Positions 33,970 to 42,146 of a DNA stretch of 64,000 bases are shown one piece after another (within the stretch, counting starts at the first letter, position 1; the number at the start of each line of letters is the position of its first letter). The notes beneath the pieces are model-generated. The model was not told the origin of the DNA. It did no database searches and saw only the letters and a list, made by a program, of their open reading frames with translations. This DNA is from Caballeronia jiangsuensis (GTDB lineage: Bacteria > Pseudomonadota > Gammaproteobacteria > Burkholderiales > Burkholderiaceae), in NCBI GenBank assembly GCA_000648925.1, contig JFHF01000024.1, forward strand, positions 47,401 through 111,400. Direction: 5' to 3'. Made by a program: the position numbers and the translations under genes.

Positions 33970-35547
33970 ATGAACTCTGGTAATCGTATAGCCACTTTCC
34001 CGCGCGACATGTTCGCGGGCACTGTCGTGTTTCTGGTCGCGATGCCGCTATGCCTGGGCATTGCCAATGCATCCGGCGTCGAGCCGTTCGCCGGGCTGCT
34101 ATCGGGCATCATCGGCGGACTCGTCGTGGCCTTGCTGAGCGGTTCGCAATTGAGCGTGAGCGGCCCGGCTGCGGGCCTGATCGTGATCGTCGTCGATGGC
34201 ATCGCCGGCCTCGGCAGCTTCTCCGCGTTCCTGCTCGCCGTGCTGCTCTCGGGCGCGATCCAGTTCGGCTTCGGCATGTTGAAGGCGGGGCGCTTCGCGG
34301 CCTATGTGCCTTCGTCGGTCATCAAGGGGATGCTCGCCGCGATCGGCCTGCTGCTCGTCATCAAGCAGCTTCCGCTCGCCGCGGGCTTCGCCAACGAAGG
34401 CGCGCCGGCCGCGAGCGGTCCCGGCATGCTCGGCACGCCGTTCGGTCCTGTGTCTGCGGCGGCGTGCATCGTCGCCGTCGTATCGCTTGCGATGCTCGCA
34501 GGCTGGGAAACGCGCGCGATGCGCCGCTTCACGCTCGTGCGCGCTGTGCCCGCGCCGCTCGCGGTGGTCGCGTTCGGCATCGGCGCGACGTTGTTGCTCG
34601 ACCTGTTCGCGCCGGGTTTCGCACCGCCCGCGCAACATCGCGTCGCGTTGCCGTCGCTCGAATCGTTCGCCGCGTTCACCCATGCGCTCGCCTTGCCGAA
34701 CTTCTCGCAGTTCGTGAATCCCGATGTATGGCGGCTCGCGTTCACGCTCGCCATCGTTGCGAGTCTCGAAACGTTGTTGAGTCTCGAAGCCGTCGAGCAA
34801 CTCGATCCGAAGAAGCGCACGGCACATCCCGATCGCGAGCTGAAAGCGCAAGGCATCGGCAACATGATGGCCGGTGCGATCGGCGCATTGCCGATCACCT
34901 CGGTCATCGTGCGCAGTTCGGCGAACGTGCATGCGGGCGCGCAGACGCGCTGGTCGTCGTTCGTGCACGGCGCGCTGTTGCTCGTGAGCGTGTTCGCGTT
35001 GACGAGCGTGATCAACCTGATTCCGCTCGCCTGTCTCGCGGCGATCCTGATCTTCACGGGCCTGAAGCTCGCCAAGCCATCGTTGTTCGCGGCCGTCGCG
35101 AAGCAGGGCATCGAACGCTTTGCGCCGTTCATCGTGACGATTGCCGGCGTGTTGCTGACGGACCTCCTGATGGGCATTCTGCTCGGCATCGGATGCAGTC
35201 TCCTGCTCGCGATCCGCGCGAATCTCAAGCGCCCGATCACGATGACGCAGCACGACGATCATTACCTGGTGTCGTTCCGCAAGGACGTTTCGTTTCTCGG
35301 CAAAGTCACACTGAAGCATCATCTGCGCACCATTCCCGATGGCGCGACCGTGATCTTCGATGCATCGCGAGCCGACTATGTCGATCCCGACGTGCGCGAA
35401 GAAATCGACAAGTTCGTGGCCGCTGCGTCTTCGCGCGGCATGCATGTCGAATGCAGGAAATTGCCGCCTGCGTCGTCGCAAACGGGCGTGGCTGCGATGC
35501 GCGGCAGATGGCCCGGTCTGAGCAGGCAAGAGATGCCGTCCGAGTAA
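33970..35547 (+). CDS. SulP-family anion transporter, probable bicarbonate carrier
   Basis: This 525-residue inner-membrane protein has 10-14 helices and a short C-terminal STAS-like domain (about 450-510, with TVIFDASRADYVDPDVREE). The SulP core is recognisable in AMPLCLGIANASGV, PAAGLIVIVVDGI and NMMAGAIGALPITSVIVRSS. It follows the carbonic anhydrase gene in the same direction. That favours bicarbonate over sulfate as substrate, although sequence alone does not decide this. It ends 4 bases before the convergent anti-sigma gene. Confidence 0.9.
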   Translation: MNSGNRIATFPRDMFAGTVVFLVAMPLCLGIANASGVEPFAGLLSGIIGGLVVALLSGSQLSVSGPAAGLIVIVVDGIAGLGSFSAFLLAVLLSGAIQFGFGMLKAGRFAAYVPSSVIKGMLAAIGLLLVIKQLPLAAGFANEGAPAASGPGMLGTPFGPVSAAACIVAVVSLAMLAGWETRAMRRFTLVRAVPAPLAVVAFGIGATLLLDLFAPGFAPPAQHRVALPSLESFAAFTHALALPNFSQFVNPDVWRLAFTLAIVASLETLLSLEAVEQLDPKKRTAHPDRELKAQGIGNMMAGAIGALPITSVIVRSSANVHAGAQTRWSSFVHGALLLVSVFALTSVINLIPLACLAAILIFTGLKLAKPSLFAAVAKQGIERFAPFIVTIAGVLLTDLLMGILLGIGCSLLLAIRANLKRPITMTQHDDHYLVSFRKDVSFLGKVTLKHHLRTIPDGATVIFDASRADYVDPDVREEIDKFVAAASSRGMHVECRKLPPASSQTGVAAMRGRWPGLSRQEMPSE

Positions 35548-35551
35548 GCGA

Positions 35552-36385
35552 TCAACCGGGCGTGGATGGCGTCAGTTGCGCGTACACATCGTGGGCGAGT
35601 TCGAGCATCACCTTGCGGTCGATGCCGCCCGATACCGCGTAACCGAAATCGCCATCGATCCAGTAGAACACGTTCACTGGACCGTCCCGATACAGCTTGA
35701 ACGCGGTGGTGTTGGTGCTTGTCTTGCGACGCGCGATGCAGAGCGTCACGCGTTCGCCTTTGGCGTCGCGATACATGAATTGCGCGGTCGGGCCGTTGTC
35801 GCCGGGCAGAATGCGTCCGCCCATCAGTTCGAAGCCGCTTTTCGTGAGCAGCGGCGGATGCACGTCGGTGCCGAGCTTGTTCGACAGATACTGAACGAAG
35901 TCCTGCTCGCGGTCCTTGCCGATATCGTCGGGACGATCGACGGCGGGCATGTACACGACATGCGCGAGCGCGGCCTGACGCGCCATCGCTTCCATGCCTT
36001 CGGCGCTCACGTCGCGCGTATTCGCTGCACTCGATGTATTCGTGCCCGGCAGCGACAGCGCATCGCGGCCCATGTTCGTGCCGATGCCAATGCCGATGCC
36101 CGCGACGAGCGCTGCCGCCATGCCCGCGAATCGCGGCCAGTTCGCCGCGCCGAACCAGCGCGCTTTCTTCAGCGTGCGCAAGCGCGCGGGGATGGGTTCG
36201 TTGAGCACGCGATCGTAGCGTTCATGGAACATGTTATTGAGCGAGAAGTAGTCGCTCACACGCGCGGCCAGAGCGGGATTCAGTTCGATGGCGCGCTCGA
36301 CCTGTTCGCGGCGTGCGGCCGAAAGCGCGCCATCGACATATGCGTGCAGATCTTCTTCGCTGATCGGAGTCTGTTGGTCGTTCAT
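35552..36385 (-). CDS. Membrane-anchored anti-sigma factor
   Basis: This 277-residue protein has an N-terminal cytoplasmic RsiW-like helical domain (about 1-75, with SEEDLHAYVDGALSAARR). It has lost the usual zinc-binding HxxxCxxC cysteines. One membrane helix spans about residues 83-105 (GMAAALVAGIGIGIG). The periplasmic C-terminal domain ends FYWIDGDFGYAVSGGIDR. It overlaps the end of the sigma-factor gene by ATGA, so the two are coupled. It should sequester the ECF sigma factor until an envelope signal releases it. Its C-terminal domain is related to that of the protein encoded at 36901. Confidence 0.85.
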   Translation of the reverse strand: MNDQQTPISEEDLHAYVDGALSAARREQVERAIELNPALAARVSDYFSLNNMFHERYDRVLNEPIPARLRTLKKARWFGAANWPRFAGMAAALVAGIGIGIGTNMGRDALSLPGTNTSSAANTRDVSAEGMEAMARQAALAHVVYMPAVDRPDDIGKDREQDFVQYLSNKLGTDVHPPLLTKSGFELMGGRILPGDNGPTAQFMYRDAKGERVTLCIARRKTSTNTTAFKLYRDGPVNVFYWIDGDFGYAVSGGIDRKVMLELAHDVYAQLTPSTPG

Positions 36386-36900
36386 CGCACCACCTTCAAC
36401 TTCGCACTGGGTTGCGTGCCGGCCATCAGCGCGCGCAGGCGTTCGCGTCCGCGCGACAGGCGCGACATCACGGTGCCGATTGGAATATCGAGCGCGATCG
36501 CCACTTCCGCATAGCTCATTTCTTCGAGCCCGACGAGCAGCACGACTTCACGTTGCTCGGCGGGCAGACGCTGCAAAGCGTAGTCGAGATCGCGCACTTC
36601 GAGCGAGCGGATCTGGCCGCCCGGTATCGCGAACTCGCGCTCGCTCAGGTCTTCATCGTCGACGGACACGTGAATCGCACGCGCCGACGCCTTGCTGACC
36701 TGATTCACGAATACGTTGTGCATGATCGTGAAAAGCCATGCGCGCAGATCGGTGCCCGCTTCGAATCCTTGCGCGCGCGACAAGGCGCGCTCGATCGTAT
36801 CCTGCACGAGATCGTCCGCGAGCTCCCGATTGTTCAGCAACGCGCGCGCGTAGCGGCGCAGCCTCGGGAGGTGTTCCATCAAGTCGTCGCGGATGTCCAT
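36382..36900 (-). CDS. ECF-type RNA polymerase sigma factor
   Basis: This 172-residue sigma factor has only regions 2 and 4. Region 2 (about 8-75) holds RYARALLNNRELADDLVQDT and DLRAWLFTIMHNVFVNQ. Region 4 (about 112-162) holds LPAEQREVVLLVGLEEMSYAEVA and PIGTVMSRLSRGRERLR. It lies between two anti-sigma-like genes. Its ATG directly abuts the preceding stop (TAAATG), and its own stop overlaps the next start. Confidence 0.93.
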   Translation of the reverse strand: MDIRDDLMEHLPRLRRYARALLNNRELADDLVQDTIERALSRAQGFEAGTDLRAWLFTIMHNVFVNQVSKASARAIHVSVDDEDLSEREFAIPGGQIRSLEVRDLDYALQRLPAEQREVVLLVGLEEMSYAEVAIALDIPIGTVMSRLSRGRERLRALMAGTQPSAKLKVVR

Positions 36901-37542
36901 TTATTCCGCCTCGCGCGCCGTCAGCGTCAAGGCGTCGGCGGCGCGCATCATGCCGCGCGTGCCCGCCTGTCCCGCGAGCACATAGCGCGTGCCGCCGATA
37001 ACCCATGTCAGCAGGCGGATTTCCCCGACGCGCCGCGCGCTCCAGTGCGGTGCATCGCTCGTGAATGGCGCGGACGCGATCAGAAGAACGACGCTCTCGC
37101 CCTCCACGTTGCGGTAATCGTATTCGTCGATATGCGCGAACTTGCCGCCGCGCCGCGTCCGGGTCGCGATGAGTTCGAGGCCGACCGGCGTAAGTTCGAT
37201 GAAGTGCGGATCGTGCGACACGAGCGGACGCACGTTCGTGCCGCGCTGGTTCGAAGTCTCCATCAATGCCATCACGGCGGCGGCATCGAGCATATCGGCA
37301 GAGACGTGCGTTGCAGCGCACCAGCCGGCGACGGCGATGGCGATGCACGCGCCGATGAATGCGTGACGCACGACGCTTCTCGTGCGCGTGGCATCGCGCG
37401 ACGCGGCGCGAACGAAGGCATTTTGCACACGCCGATTCGCCGGCCGCGCGCCGACATATCGGCCGACGCGCGCCGCCCTCGCAGGCGACAGCACGCCGTC
37501 CGCGAAGGCTCGAATATCAGGTTCGGTGATCGGCTCGTCCAT
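36901..37542 (-). CDS. Second anti-sigma-like membrane protein, upstream of the sigma gene
   Basis: This 213-residue protein begins with a short cytoplasmic region resembling the anti-sigma helix (EPDIRAFADGVLSPARAARV). It has one membrane helix at about 60-83 (HAFIGACIAIAVAGW) and a periplasmic domain. That domain shares a pattern with the protein at 35552: T-x-x-G-h-E-L-h near its start, a Y-x-x-x-x-G-E-x-V block, and a W-h-h-G/D-x-x-Y-A/V-h-x-G ending. It is probably a paralogous anti-sigma or co-sensor. It is the first gene of the operon and abuts the sigma start. Confidence 0.75.
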   Translation of the reverse strand: MDEPITEPDIRAFADGVLSPARAARVGRYVGARPANRRVQNAFVRAASRDATRTRSVVRHAFIGACIAIAVAGWCAATHVSADMLDAAAVMALMETSNQRGTNVRPLVSHDPHFIELTPVGLELIATRTRRGGKFAHIDEYDYRNVEGESVVLLIASAPFTSDAPHWSARRVGEIRLLTWVIGGTRYVLAGQAGTRGMMRAADALTLTAREAE

Positions 37543-37577
37543 GTCGGCGCATCGATTTTTTTGGGCTCTCGATGCGC

Positions 37578-37605
37578 TAACCTTCTAAACGAGCGTTTTA
37601 TTCCA
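37578..37605 (-). promoter_or_regulatory. Candidate ECF-type promoter for the sigma/anti-sigma operon
   Basis: Reading the minus strand, TGGAATAAA (37605-37597) is followed after 15 bases by GTTA (37581-37578), upstream of the first gene at 37542. This resembles an ECF -35 GGAA-type element with a short -10, suggesting autoregulation. It is a visual match only. Confidence 0.3.
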
Positions 37606-37649
37606 TCGGTTGCCTGGAATATTTGCCAGCGGATTGCTGAAGGCGCCGA

Positions 37650-38315
37650 TCACGATACGATCGAGAGCGAGAATCCGTCCCATCCCTTGCTCCCGACCGT
37701 CTGAATTGCCGTGGAGGAGACGTGCGCATCCGCGGCGAGCATATCCAGGAATGCGCGCACGCCGATCACGTCGGGGTCGCTGCTGCCCGCATCCGCGACG
37801 CGACCTTGACGAATCACGTTGTCCGCGACGATCACGGTGCCCGGGCGGCTCAGACGCAAGACGAGGCGCAGATACTTGGGATAGCTCTGTTTGTCGGCAT
37901 CGAGAAAGATGAAATCGAAAGGCGGGATGCCATCGCGCACGAAGCCTTCGAGCGTATCGGCGGCATCGGCCACGATGATCGACACCACGCCCGACAAGCC
38001 CGCGCGTTCGATATTCTTTCGCGCGACGTCCGCATGATGCTCGACGGCTTCGAGCGTGAGCAACGTGCCATCGGCGGGCAGGGCACGCGCGAGCCAGATC
38101 GTGCTGTATCCGCCGAGCGTGCCGAGTTCGAGAATGCGGCGCGCGCCACTCAGACGCGCAAGCATCTGTAGCAGCTTGCCCTGATTCGGCGCGACGTTGA
38201 TCGCGGGCAGTCCCGCTTCGACGCTGGACTTAAGGGCCGCGTCGAGCGCTTCGTCCGGCGTTTGCGTCCGGTCGCACAGGTACTCGTCCATCGCAATCCA
38301 TTGCTGCTCGTTCAT
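37650..38315 (-). CDS. SAM-dependent O-methyltransferase (COMT-like, family 3)
   Basis: This 221-residue class I methyltransferase has the glycine motif ILELGTLGGYSTIWLARALP near residue 62 and an acidic loop (LLTLEAVEHHA). The metal-binding block is FIFLDADKQSYPKYL, and IVADNVIRQGRVAD follows it. These match catechol-type, divalent-metal-dependent O-methyltransferases. A perfect TTATCGCGATAA palindrome lies 50 bases upstream. The gene is downstream of, and co-directional with, the double-HTH LysR gene. The substrate is probably a vicinal hydroxyl compound, by family only. Confidence 0.88.
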   Translation of the reverse strand: MNEQQWIAMDEYLCDRTQTPDEALDAALKSSVEAGLPAINVAPNQGKLLQMLARLSGARRILELGTLGGYSTIWLARALPADGTLLTLEAVEHHADVARKNIERAGLSGVVSIIVADAADTLEGFVRDGIPPFDFIFLDADKQSYPKYLRLVLRLSRPGTVIVADNVIRQGRVADAGSSDPDVIGVRAFLDMLAADAHVSSTAIQTVGSKGWDGFSLSIVS

Positions 38316-38364
38316 TGCATCTCCCTGTTCGTTGCAGTGATCGCGTTAACGGCACGATTGAATG

Positions 38365-38376
38365 TTATCGCGATAA
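38365..38376. promoter_or_regulatory. Palindrome TTATCGCGATAA upstream of the methyltransferase
   Basis: A perfect 12-bp palindrome lies 50 bases before the methyltransferase start. A related sequence, TTATCGCATCGTAA (39699-39712), lies 33 bases upstream of the LysR gene at 38398-39666. The same regulator might therefore act at both sites. Confidence 0.35.
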
Positions 38377-38397
38377 ACGATTTAGATAGCCCGGCTA

Positions 38398-39666
38398 TCA
38401 GCCGGCGGTCCTGACGATGCGGGGCGATTCGCGGCGCAGTTCATGCCCGAGCTGATCGACGGTCAGGCGGATTGCATCGATCAGCGCGCGTGCCGCCGGC
38501 GATGGCGTGCCGCCCGCGCGCATCGTGAGTCCGATTTCGCGCCGCGTGTTGTGCAGAGGAATGTCCATCACCACGAGTTGCCCCGATTCGCATTCGTAGT
38601 GCAACTGCTGAGCGGATACGGCGGCGAGCATGTCCGTATGCATCAAAAGGCCGCGAATGACCGCGAGGTCGGCGGTCTCGACGGTCGGCATCGGCGGCTT
38701 CAGCTTCCCCCGCTTGAACTGCGCTTCGAACATCCCGCGCGCGGGCGCCTGACTGCGCGGCAGGATCCATTGCGCGGCGATCAGATCCTTGAGCGTCAAT
38801 CCGCTTTCACTCACGAGCGGGTGCCCGCGACGCGCGAGCACGACGATGTCTTCCGACATCATGCGCTCATTGACGAGACCGCTCGACGCATCGTTCTGGC
38901 GCAATGCGCCGAGCACGAAATCGATATCGCCCGCGCGCAGTCCCGCGACGAGTGTTTCGTAGGCGCTTTCGTCGGTCACGATGCGCACGCCGGGATATTG
39001 CGCGGCGACGCGTGCGATCGCGCCCGGCAAGATCAGCGTTCTGCCGAGCGGCAGCGCGCCGACCGTGACATAACCCTGAATCGTGCCGCGCAATGCCGCG
39101 AGATCATCGGGAATATGGCGCAGCTCGTTCAGCGCGCGGCGCACGTGCAGGACGAAGGTTTCGCCTTCGCTCGTGAGCAGCAGCCCGCGCGGGCTGCGAT
39201 AGAACAGTTGCATGCCCGCGCCTGTCTCCATGATGCGGATCGCGCTGCTGACGGCCGGCTGACTGAGGCCCAGGGTCTGCGCCGCGCTCGGCATATGACG
39301 ATGACGTGCGAGCGCGGAGAACAATTGCAGCCGCCGCGTGTTGAGCAAAAAGGCGGGAAGCGTGCCGTCCGACGCGGTTCGGCGGCGCGACTGTCGCGTC
39401 GCGCACCATTGCGCCAGCTCTTCCAGTTCCGCGAAGATGCGCTGGCAGCGCAACAGGACGGCGCGCCCGGCGGGGGTAGGCAGCATGCCCGACGGACGGC
39501 GCTCCAGCAAGGTTTCGCCGACGGCCGCTTCGAGTTCCTGCAACGAACGCGTAACCGCCGATTGCGCGCGGAATAGCGCGGCGGCGGCGCGCGTGGCGCT
39601 GCCCGTCTGCGCGACGAGACGGAACGCGCGCAAATACGCGAGGTTGAGCAGTTCGCGATTGTCCAT
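38398..39666 (-). CDS. LysR-family regulator with two tandem DNA-binding domains
   Basis: This 422-residue regulator is about 120 residues longer than a normal LysR protein. A first LysR-type HTH spans about residues 8-67 (LAYLRAFRLVAQTGSATRAA, AQSAVTRSLQELE). A linker follows, and a second complete one spans about 107-167 (TRRLQLFSALARHRHMPSAA, SQPAVSSAIRIME). The effector domain spans about 185-400, with GTIQGYVTVGAL and ARRGHPLVSESG. Both HTHs keep the wing and the following helix, so this is a duplication and not a misread start. The neighbours are an O-methyltransferase and a divergent universal stress gene. Confidence 0.9.
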   Translation of the reverse strand: MDNRELLNLAYLRAFRLVAQTGSATRAAAALFRAQSAVTRSLQELEAAVGETLLERRPSGMLPTPAGRAVLLRCQRIFAELEELAQWCATRQSRRRTASDGTLPAFLLNTRRLQLFSALARHRHMPSAAQTLGLSQPAVSSAIRIMETGAGMQLFYRSPRGLLLTSEGETFVLHVRRALNELRHIPDDLAALRGTIQGYVTVGALPLGRTLILPGAIARVAAQYPGVRIVTDESAYETLVAGLRAGDIDFVLGALRQNDASSGLVNERMMSEDIVVLARRGHPLVSESGLTLKDLIAAQWILPRSQAPARGMFEAQFKRGKLKPPMPTVETADLAVIRGLLMHTDMLAAVSAQQLHYECESGQLVVMDIPLHNTRREIGLTMRAGGTPSPAARALIDAIRLTVDQLGHELRRESPRIVRTAG

Positions 39667-39825
39667 GATGAAAGGTAAATGGATGCCATCAGTTTGATTT
39701 ATCGCATCGTAACGCCTCCCGGAGCGCGCGCTCAGTTTGCGCTAATTGTCGGCGCCGATCATGACGTCATGGATAAACGACAGCCGCCCGCAAACGGCGC
39801 TGTCCAATGATCGGAGGGTTGCGCC

Positions 39826-40320
39826 ATGAACCAGCATATTCTCGTCGCCGTGGGACCGAGCTTCAGCGAAGCCGCCTTGTCGGCCGCCATTGCACGCTCG
39901 CGTGAGAACGACGCGCGTCTGACCGTGCTGCATGTGATCGAGTCGGTTCCGTCGTGGGCGGGCTGGCAGATGGAATGTCTTTGCGACATGCCCGCGCTCG
40001 TCAATCAGCTCGCGCTCGTGATTGGACGCAACAGCGAAAAGATGCTTGCGCGCGCGGGCATCGAAGCGGACTGGCAAACGCGCACGCTGCCCGAAGACGG
40101 CCGCAGCATCGGGCGCGTGATCGCCGATGAAGCCGAGCGCCTCGATGCGGACCTCATCGTGCTCGGCGCAAGAAAGCCCGGAATCTTGAACTGGGGCGTG
40201 AACCACGTTCGCAATGTGGTGTGCCGCCATACGAATCGAGAGGTGTTGATCGCAACTACAAGCGTCGCGCGGAAGGCGCCGGTGATCGCCTTGCGCGATA
40301 CGGCCTTGCACGCTTCGTGA
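39826..40320 (+). CDS. Universal stress protein (UspA family)
   Basis: This 164-residue single-domain Usp protein begins ILVAVGPSFSEAALSAA and has the family's VLHVIE strand and DADLIVLGARKPG. The usual nucleotide-binding G-x2-G-x9-G-S/T pattern is altered: GARKPGILNWGVNHV lacks the Ser/Thr after the last Gly, so ATP binding is uncertain. An ECLCDMP segment adds two cysteines. GGAGGG precedes the ATG. Its stop abuts the stop of the convergent GntR gene at 40321. Confidence 0.86.
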   Translation: MNQHILVAVGPSFSEAALSAAIARSRENDARLTVLHVIESVPSWAGWQMECLCDMPALVNQLALVIGRNSEKMLARAGIEADWQTRTLPEDGRSIGRVIADEAERLDADLIVLGARKPGILNWGVNHVRNVVCRHTNREVLIATTSVARKAPVIALRDTALHAS

Positions 40321-41025
40321 TCAGACGTCGAGAATCCTGAAGCGTTGCAGCGCTTCGATTTGCATCTGAAGATTGCGCGCGCGATTCTCGCGGCATAGCG
40401 CTTGCGCCGCCGACCCATCGCCTTGCCGCAGCGCTTCGATGATCGCGCGCAGGTCGCGCGCTTGCGCTTCGTCGGGATCGATCAGCCGCAGCGTCAATTC
40501 GCGCACGCGGCGCACCTGATCCGAGCATTCGCCGACGATCTGCGTGAGTCGCGGGTTATCGCTCATTTCGACGAGCCGCGCGTAGAACGCTTCACGCGCG
40601 GCCGACCATGCTTCGCGATCATTCTTGGCGAAGGCGCGCTCCATTTCCGTGCACGCTTTCTCCAGCGCTTTCAATTCTCGCGCGCCCGGTTTGCGCGCGG
40701 CGGCGGTCGAAGCCGCTGTCGCTTCGAGACTCGTCTGCACCTGAAAGACTTCTTCGATATCCGTCATCGACACATTGCGCACGCGCACGCCGTGGCGCGG
40801 AATGATCTGCACGAGATGTTCGTTCTGTAGACGGATGAGCGCTTCACGCACCGGCGTACGGCTCACGCCGAACAGTTGTACGAGTTCCTGTTCGAGCATC
40901 TGCGTGCCGGGGCGCAGTTCGTTGCTGAGGATCTTTTCGCGCAGCGCCTGATAAACCGTGTCGGTCGATTTCTCGCGCGTTTTGATAATCGCTTCGGCGG
41001 TCGGGGCTGGAGCCATGATGGGCAT
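40321..41025 (-). CDS. GntR-family regulator, FCD type
   Basis: This 234-residue GntR protein has a winged HTH at about residues 20-85 (VYQALREKILSNELRPG, LFGVSRTPVREALIRLQ, IPRHGVRVR). An FCD effector domain follows, with AFYARLVEMSDNPRL. It is close in layout to the regulator at 43072. Starts at 41025 or 41016 are both possible. A perfect AACGTATACGTT palindrome lies 103 bases upstream. The neighbouring genes do not suggest a specific catabolic target. Confidence 0.9.
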   Translation of the reverse strand: MPIMAPAPTAEAIIKTREKSTDTVYQALREKILSNELRPGTQMLEQELVQLFGVSRTPVREALIRLQNEHLVQIIPRHGVRVRNVSMTDIEEVFQVQTSLEATAASTAAARKPGARELKALEKACTEMERAFAKNDREAWSAAREAFYARLVEMSDNPRLTQIVGECSDQVRRVRELTLRLIDPDEAQARDLRAIIEALRQGDGSAAQALCRENRARNLQMQIEALQRFRILDV

Positions 41026-41127
41026 TCCGAAAACGTTGCCGTCGATGCACGGACGATATATCCGCCGGACCAGACGCAGGCGGATGGAATGCCTTCATTA
41101 TATGAAAAGAAATTCGGCGTATTGCTC

Positions 41128-41139
41128 AACGTATACGTT
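41128..41139. promoter_or_regulatory. Palindrome AACGTATACGTT, possible GntR operator
   Basis: A perfect 12-bp palindrome with a GTATAC core sits between the GntR gene and the terminator of the Grx-DinB gene. GntR/FCD regulators commonly bind GTATAC-centred palindromes, so autoregulation is plausible. Confidence 0.4.
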
Positions 41140-41149
41140 AGCGCACGAT

Positions 41150-41180
41150 AAAAAGAAGCCGCCCCGATGAAGGGCGGCTT
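41150..41180 (-). terminator. Rho-independent terminator of the glutaredoxin-DinB gene
   Basis: AAGCCGCCC (41156-41164) pairs perfectly with GGGCGGCTT (41172-41180). On the minus strand the stem is followed by CTTTTTAT. It ends 42 bases beyond the stop of the minus-strand gene at 41223. Confidence 0.8.
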
Positions 41181-41222
41181 GAACGGACTTGCGCGCCTGC
41201 CGTGCGACCGACAGAGGATCGA

Positions 41223-41993
41223 TCACTTGTCCCAGACTTCTTCCGGCAGCGGCAAGCCCCCGAGGTCGTCCGCCGTCAAGGGACGATCGATCGTCACGCC
41301 GTCGCTCTCCAGCATCAGCATGACTTGCCGCGTGTGTTGCGCGCTATGCCATGCGGTGCGTTCGAGCACTTCGTGCATCGAGCGGCGGCCGTAGTAGGTC
41401 GGCACGTCATACGAGAGCCTGCGGTCGGATTCATGCGCCCACCAGTCGAGAAGCTTCTGCCGCACGCTTTCGCCCCAGCGCGCGATATCTTCCGCCTGCC
41501 ATTCCTCCGGCGGCTGATCGTCGAAGCCTTCGAAGCGCAATTCGATCTGATGCGCCGCCTGAACGCCCATTTCAGCCACGCGAAACACGTGAAATGTCAG
41601 ACCGGCGGGCGTGCGATTGCGATTGCGAAAAGGCTTGCGAAAGTATTCGGCGCCGAATTGACGCGCGTAGCGCGCATTGGATTCGAGCACATGCGCGAGT
41701 TTGGCGACGAGCTCGGCGGGCGGCAGGGGCGGCGTCGGCGTGGTCTTGAGATCGAGGAAGCGAATCACATCGTTGATCGACTGGCATAGCGTGTACTTCG
41801 ATCCCAACGCGACCACGGGCACGCTGCGCGCGCCGAGCGCTGCGAGCGCCGCGCGGCCCTCGGGATCGTTGTGCACGTCGATCGATTCGAACTCGATGCC
41901 CTGGCGTGCAAGGAATTCCTTCGTGCGCAGGCACGACGAACATCCCGGTTGCCAGAACACGCGGATTCGGGTTGCAGCGGCGGCTTCCTGCAT
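41223..41993 (-). CDS. Glutaredoxin-DinB-like fusion protein
   Basis: This 256-residue two-domain protein starts with a glutaredoxin domain (about 6-80): IRVFWQPGCSSCLRTKEFL with the CSSC redox pair, then RSVPVVALG and its cis-Pro. A DinB/YfiT-like four-helix domain (about 95-235) follows, with FHVFRVAEMGVQA and LERTAWHSAQHTRQVMLML. The His residues at the helix ends could bind a metal, as in thiol-dependent DinB enzymes. The ATG at 41993 has GAGGGG upstream; an ATG at 42023 is less likely. The pairing suggests a thiol-linked reaction, but no activity can be named. Confidence 0.85.
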   Translation of the reverse strand: MQEAAAATRIRVFWQPGCSSCLRTKEFLARQGIEFESIDVHNDPEGRAALAALGARSVPVVALGSKYTLCQSINDVIRFLDLKTTPTPPLPPAELVAKLAHVLESNARYARQFGAEYFRKPFRNRNRTPAGLTFHVFRVAEMGVQAAHQIELRFEGFDDQPPEEWQAEDIARWGESVRQKLLDWWAHESDRRLSYDVPTYYGRRSMHEVLERTAWHSAQHTRQVMLMLESDGVTIDRPLTADDLGGLPLPEEVWDK

Positions 41994-42146
41994 GACGGTT
42001 CCCCTCGCGAGTGCCTGATTCAAGGCATTTTCCGCGCGCCGGGTTATGCGGCAAAGCTATGCTTCGTCATGCCGTCATCGTCATCTGCGATGGCAAGCGT
42101 TCTTTAAGTACACTGCGGACGTGCCTTACGAGAGAAGCCGCCGCCC

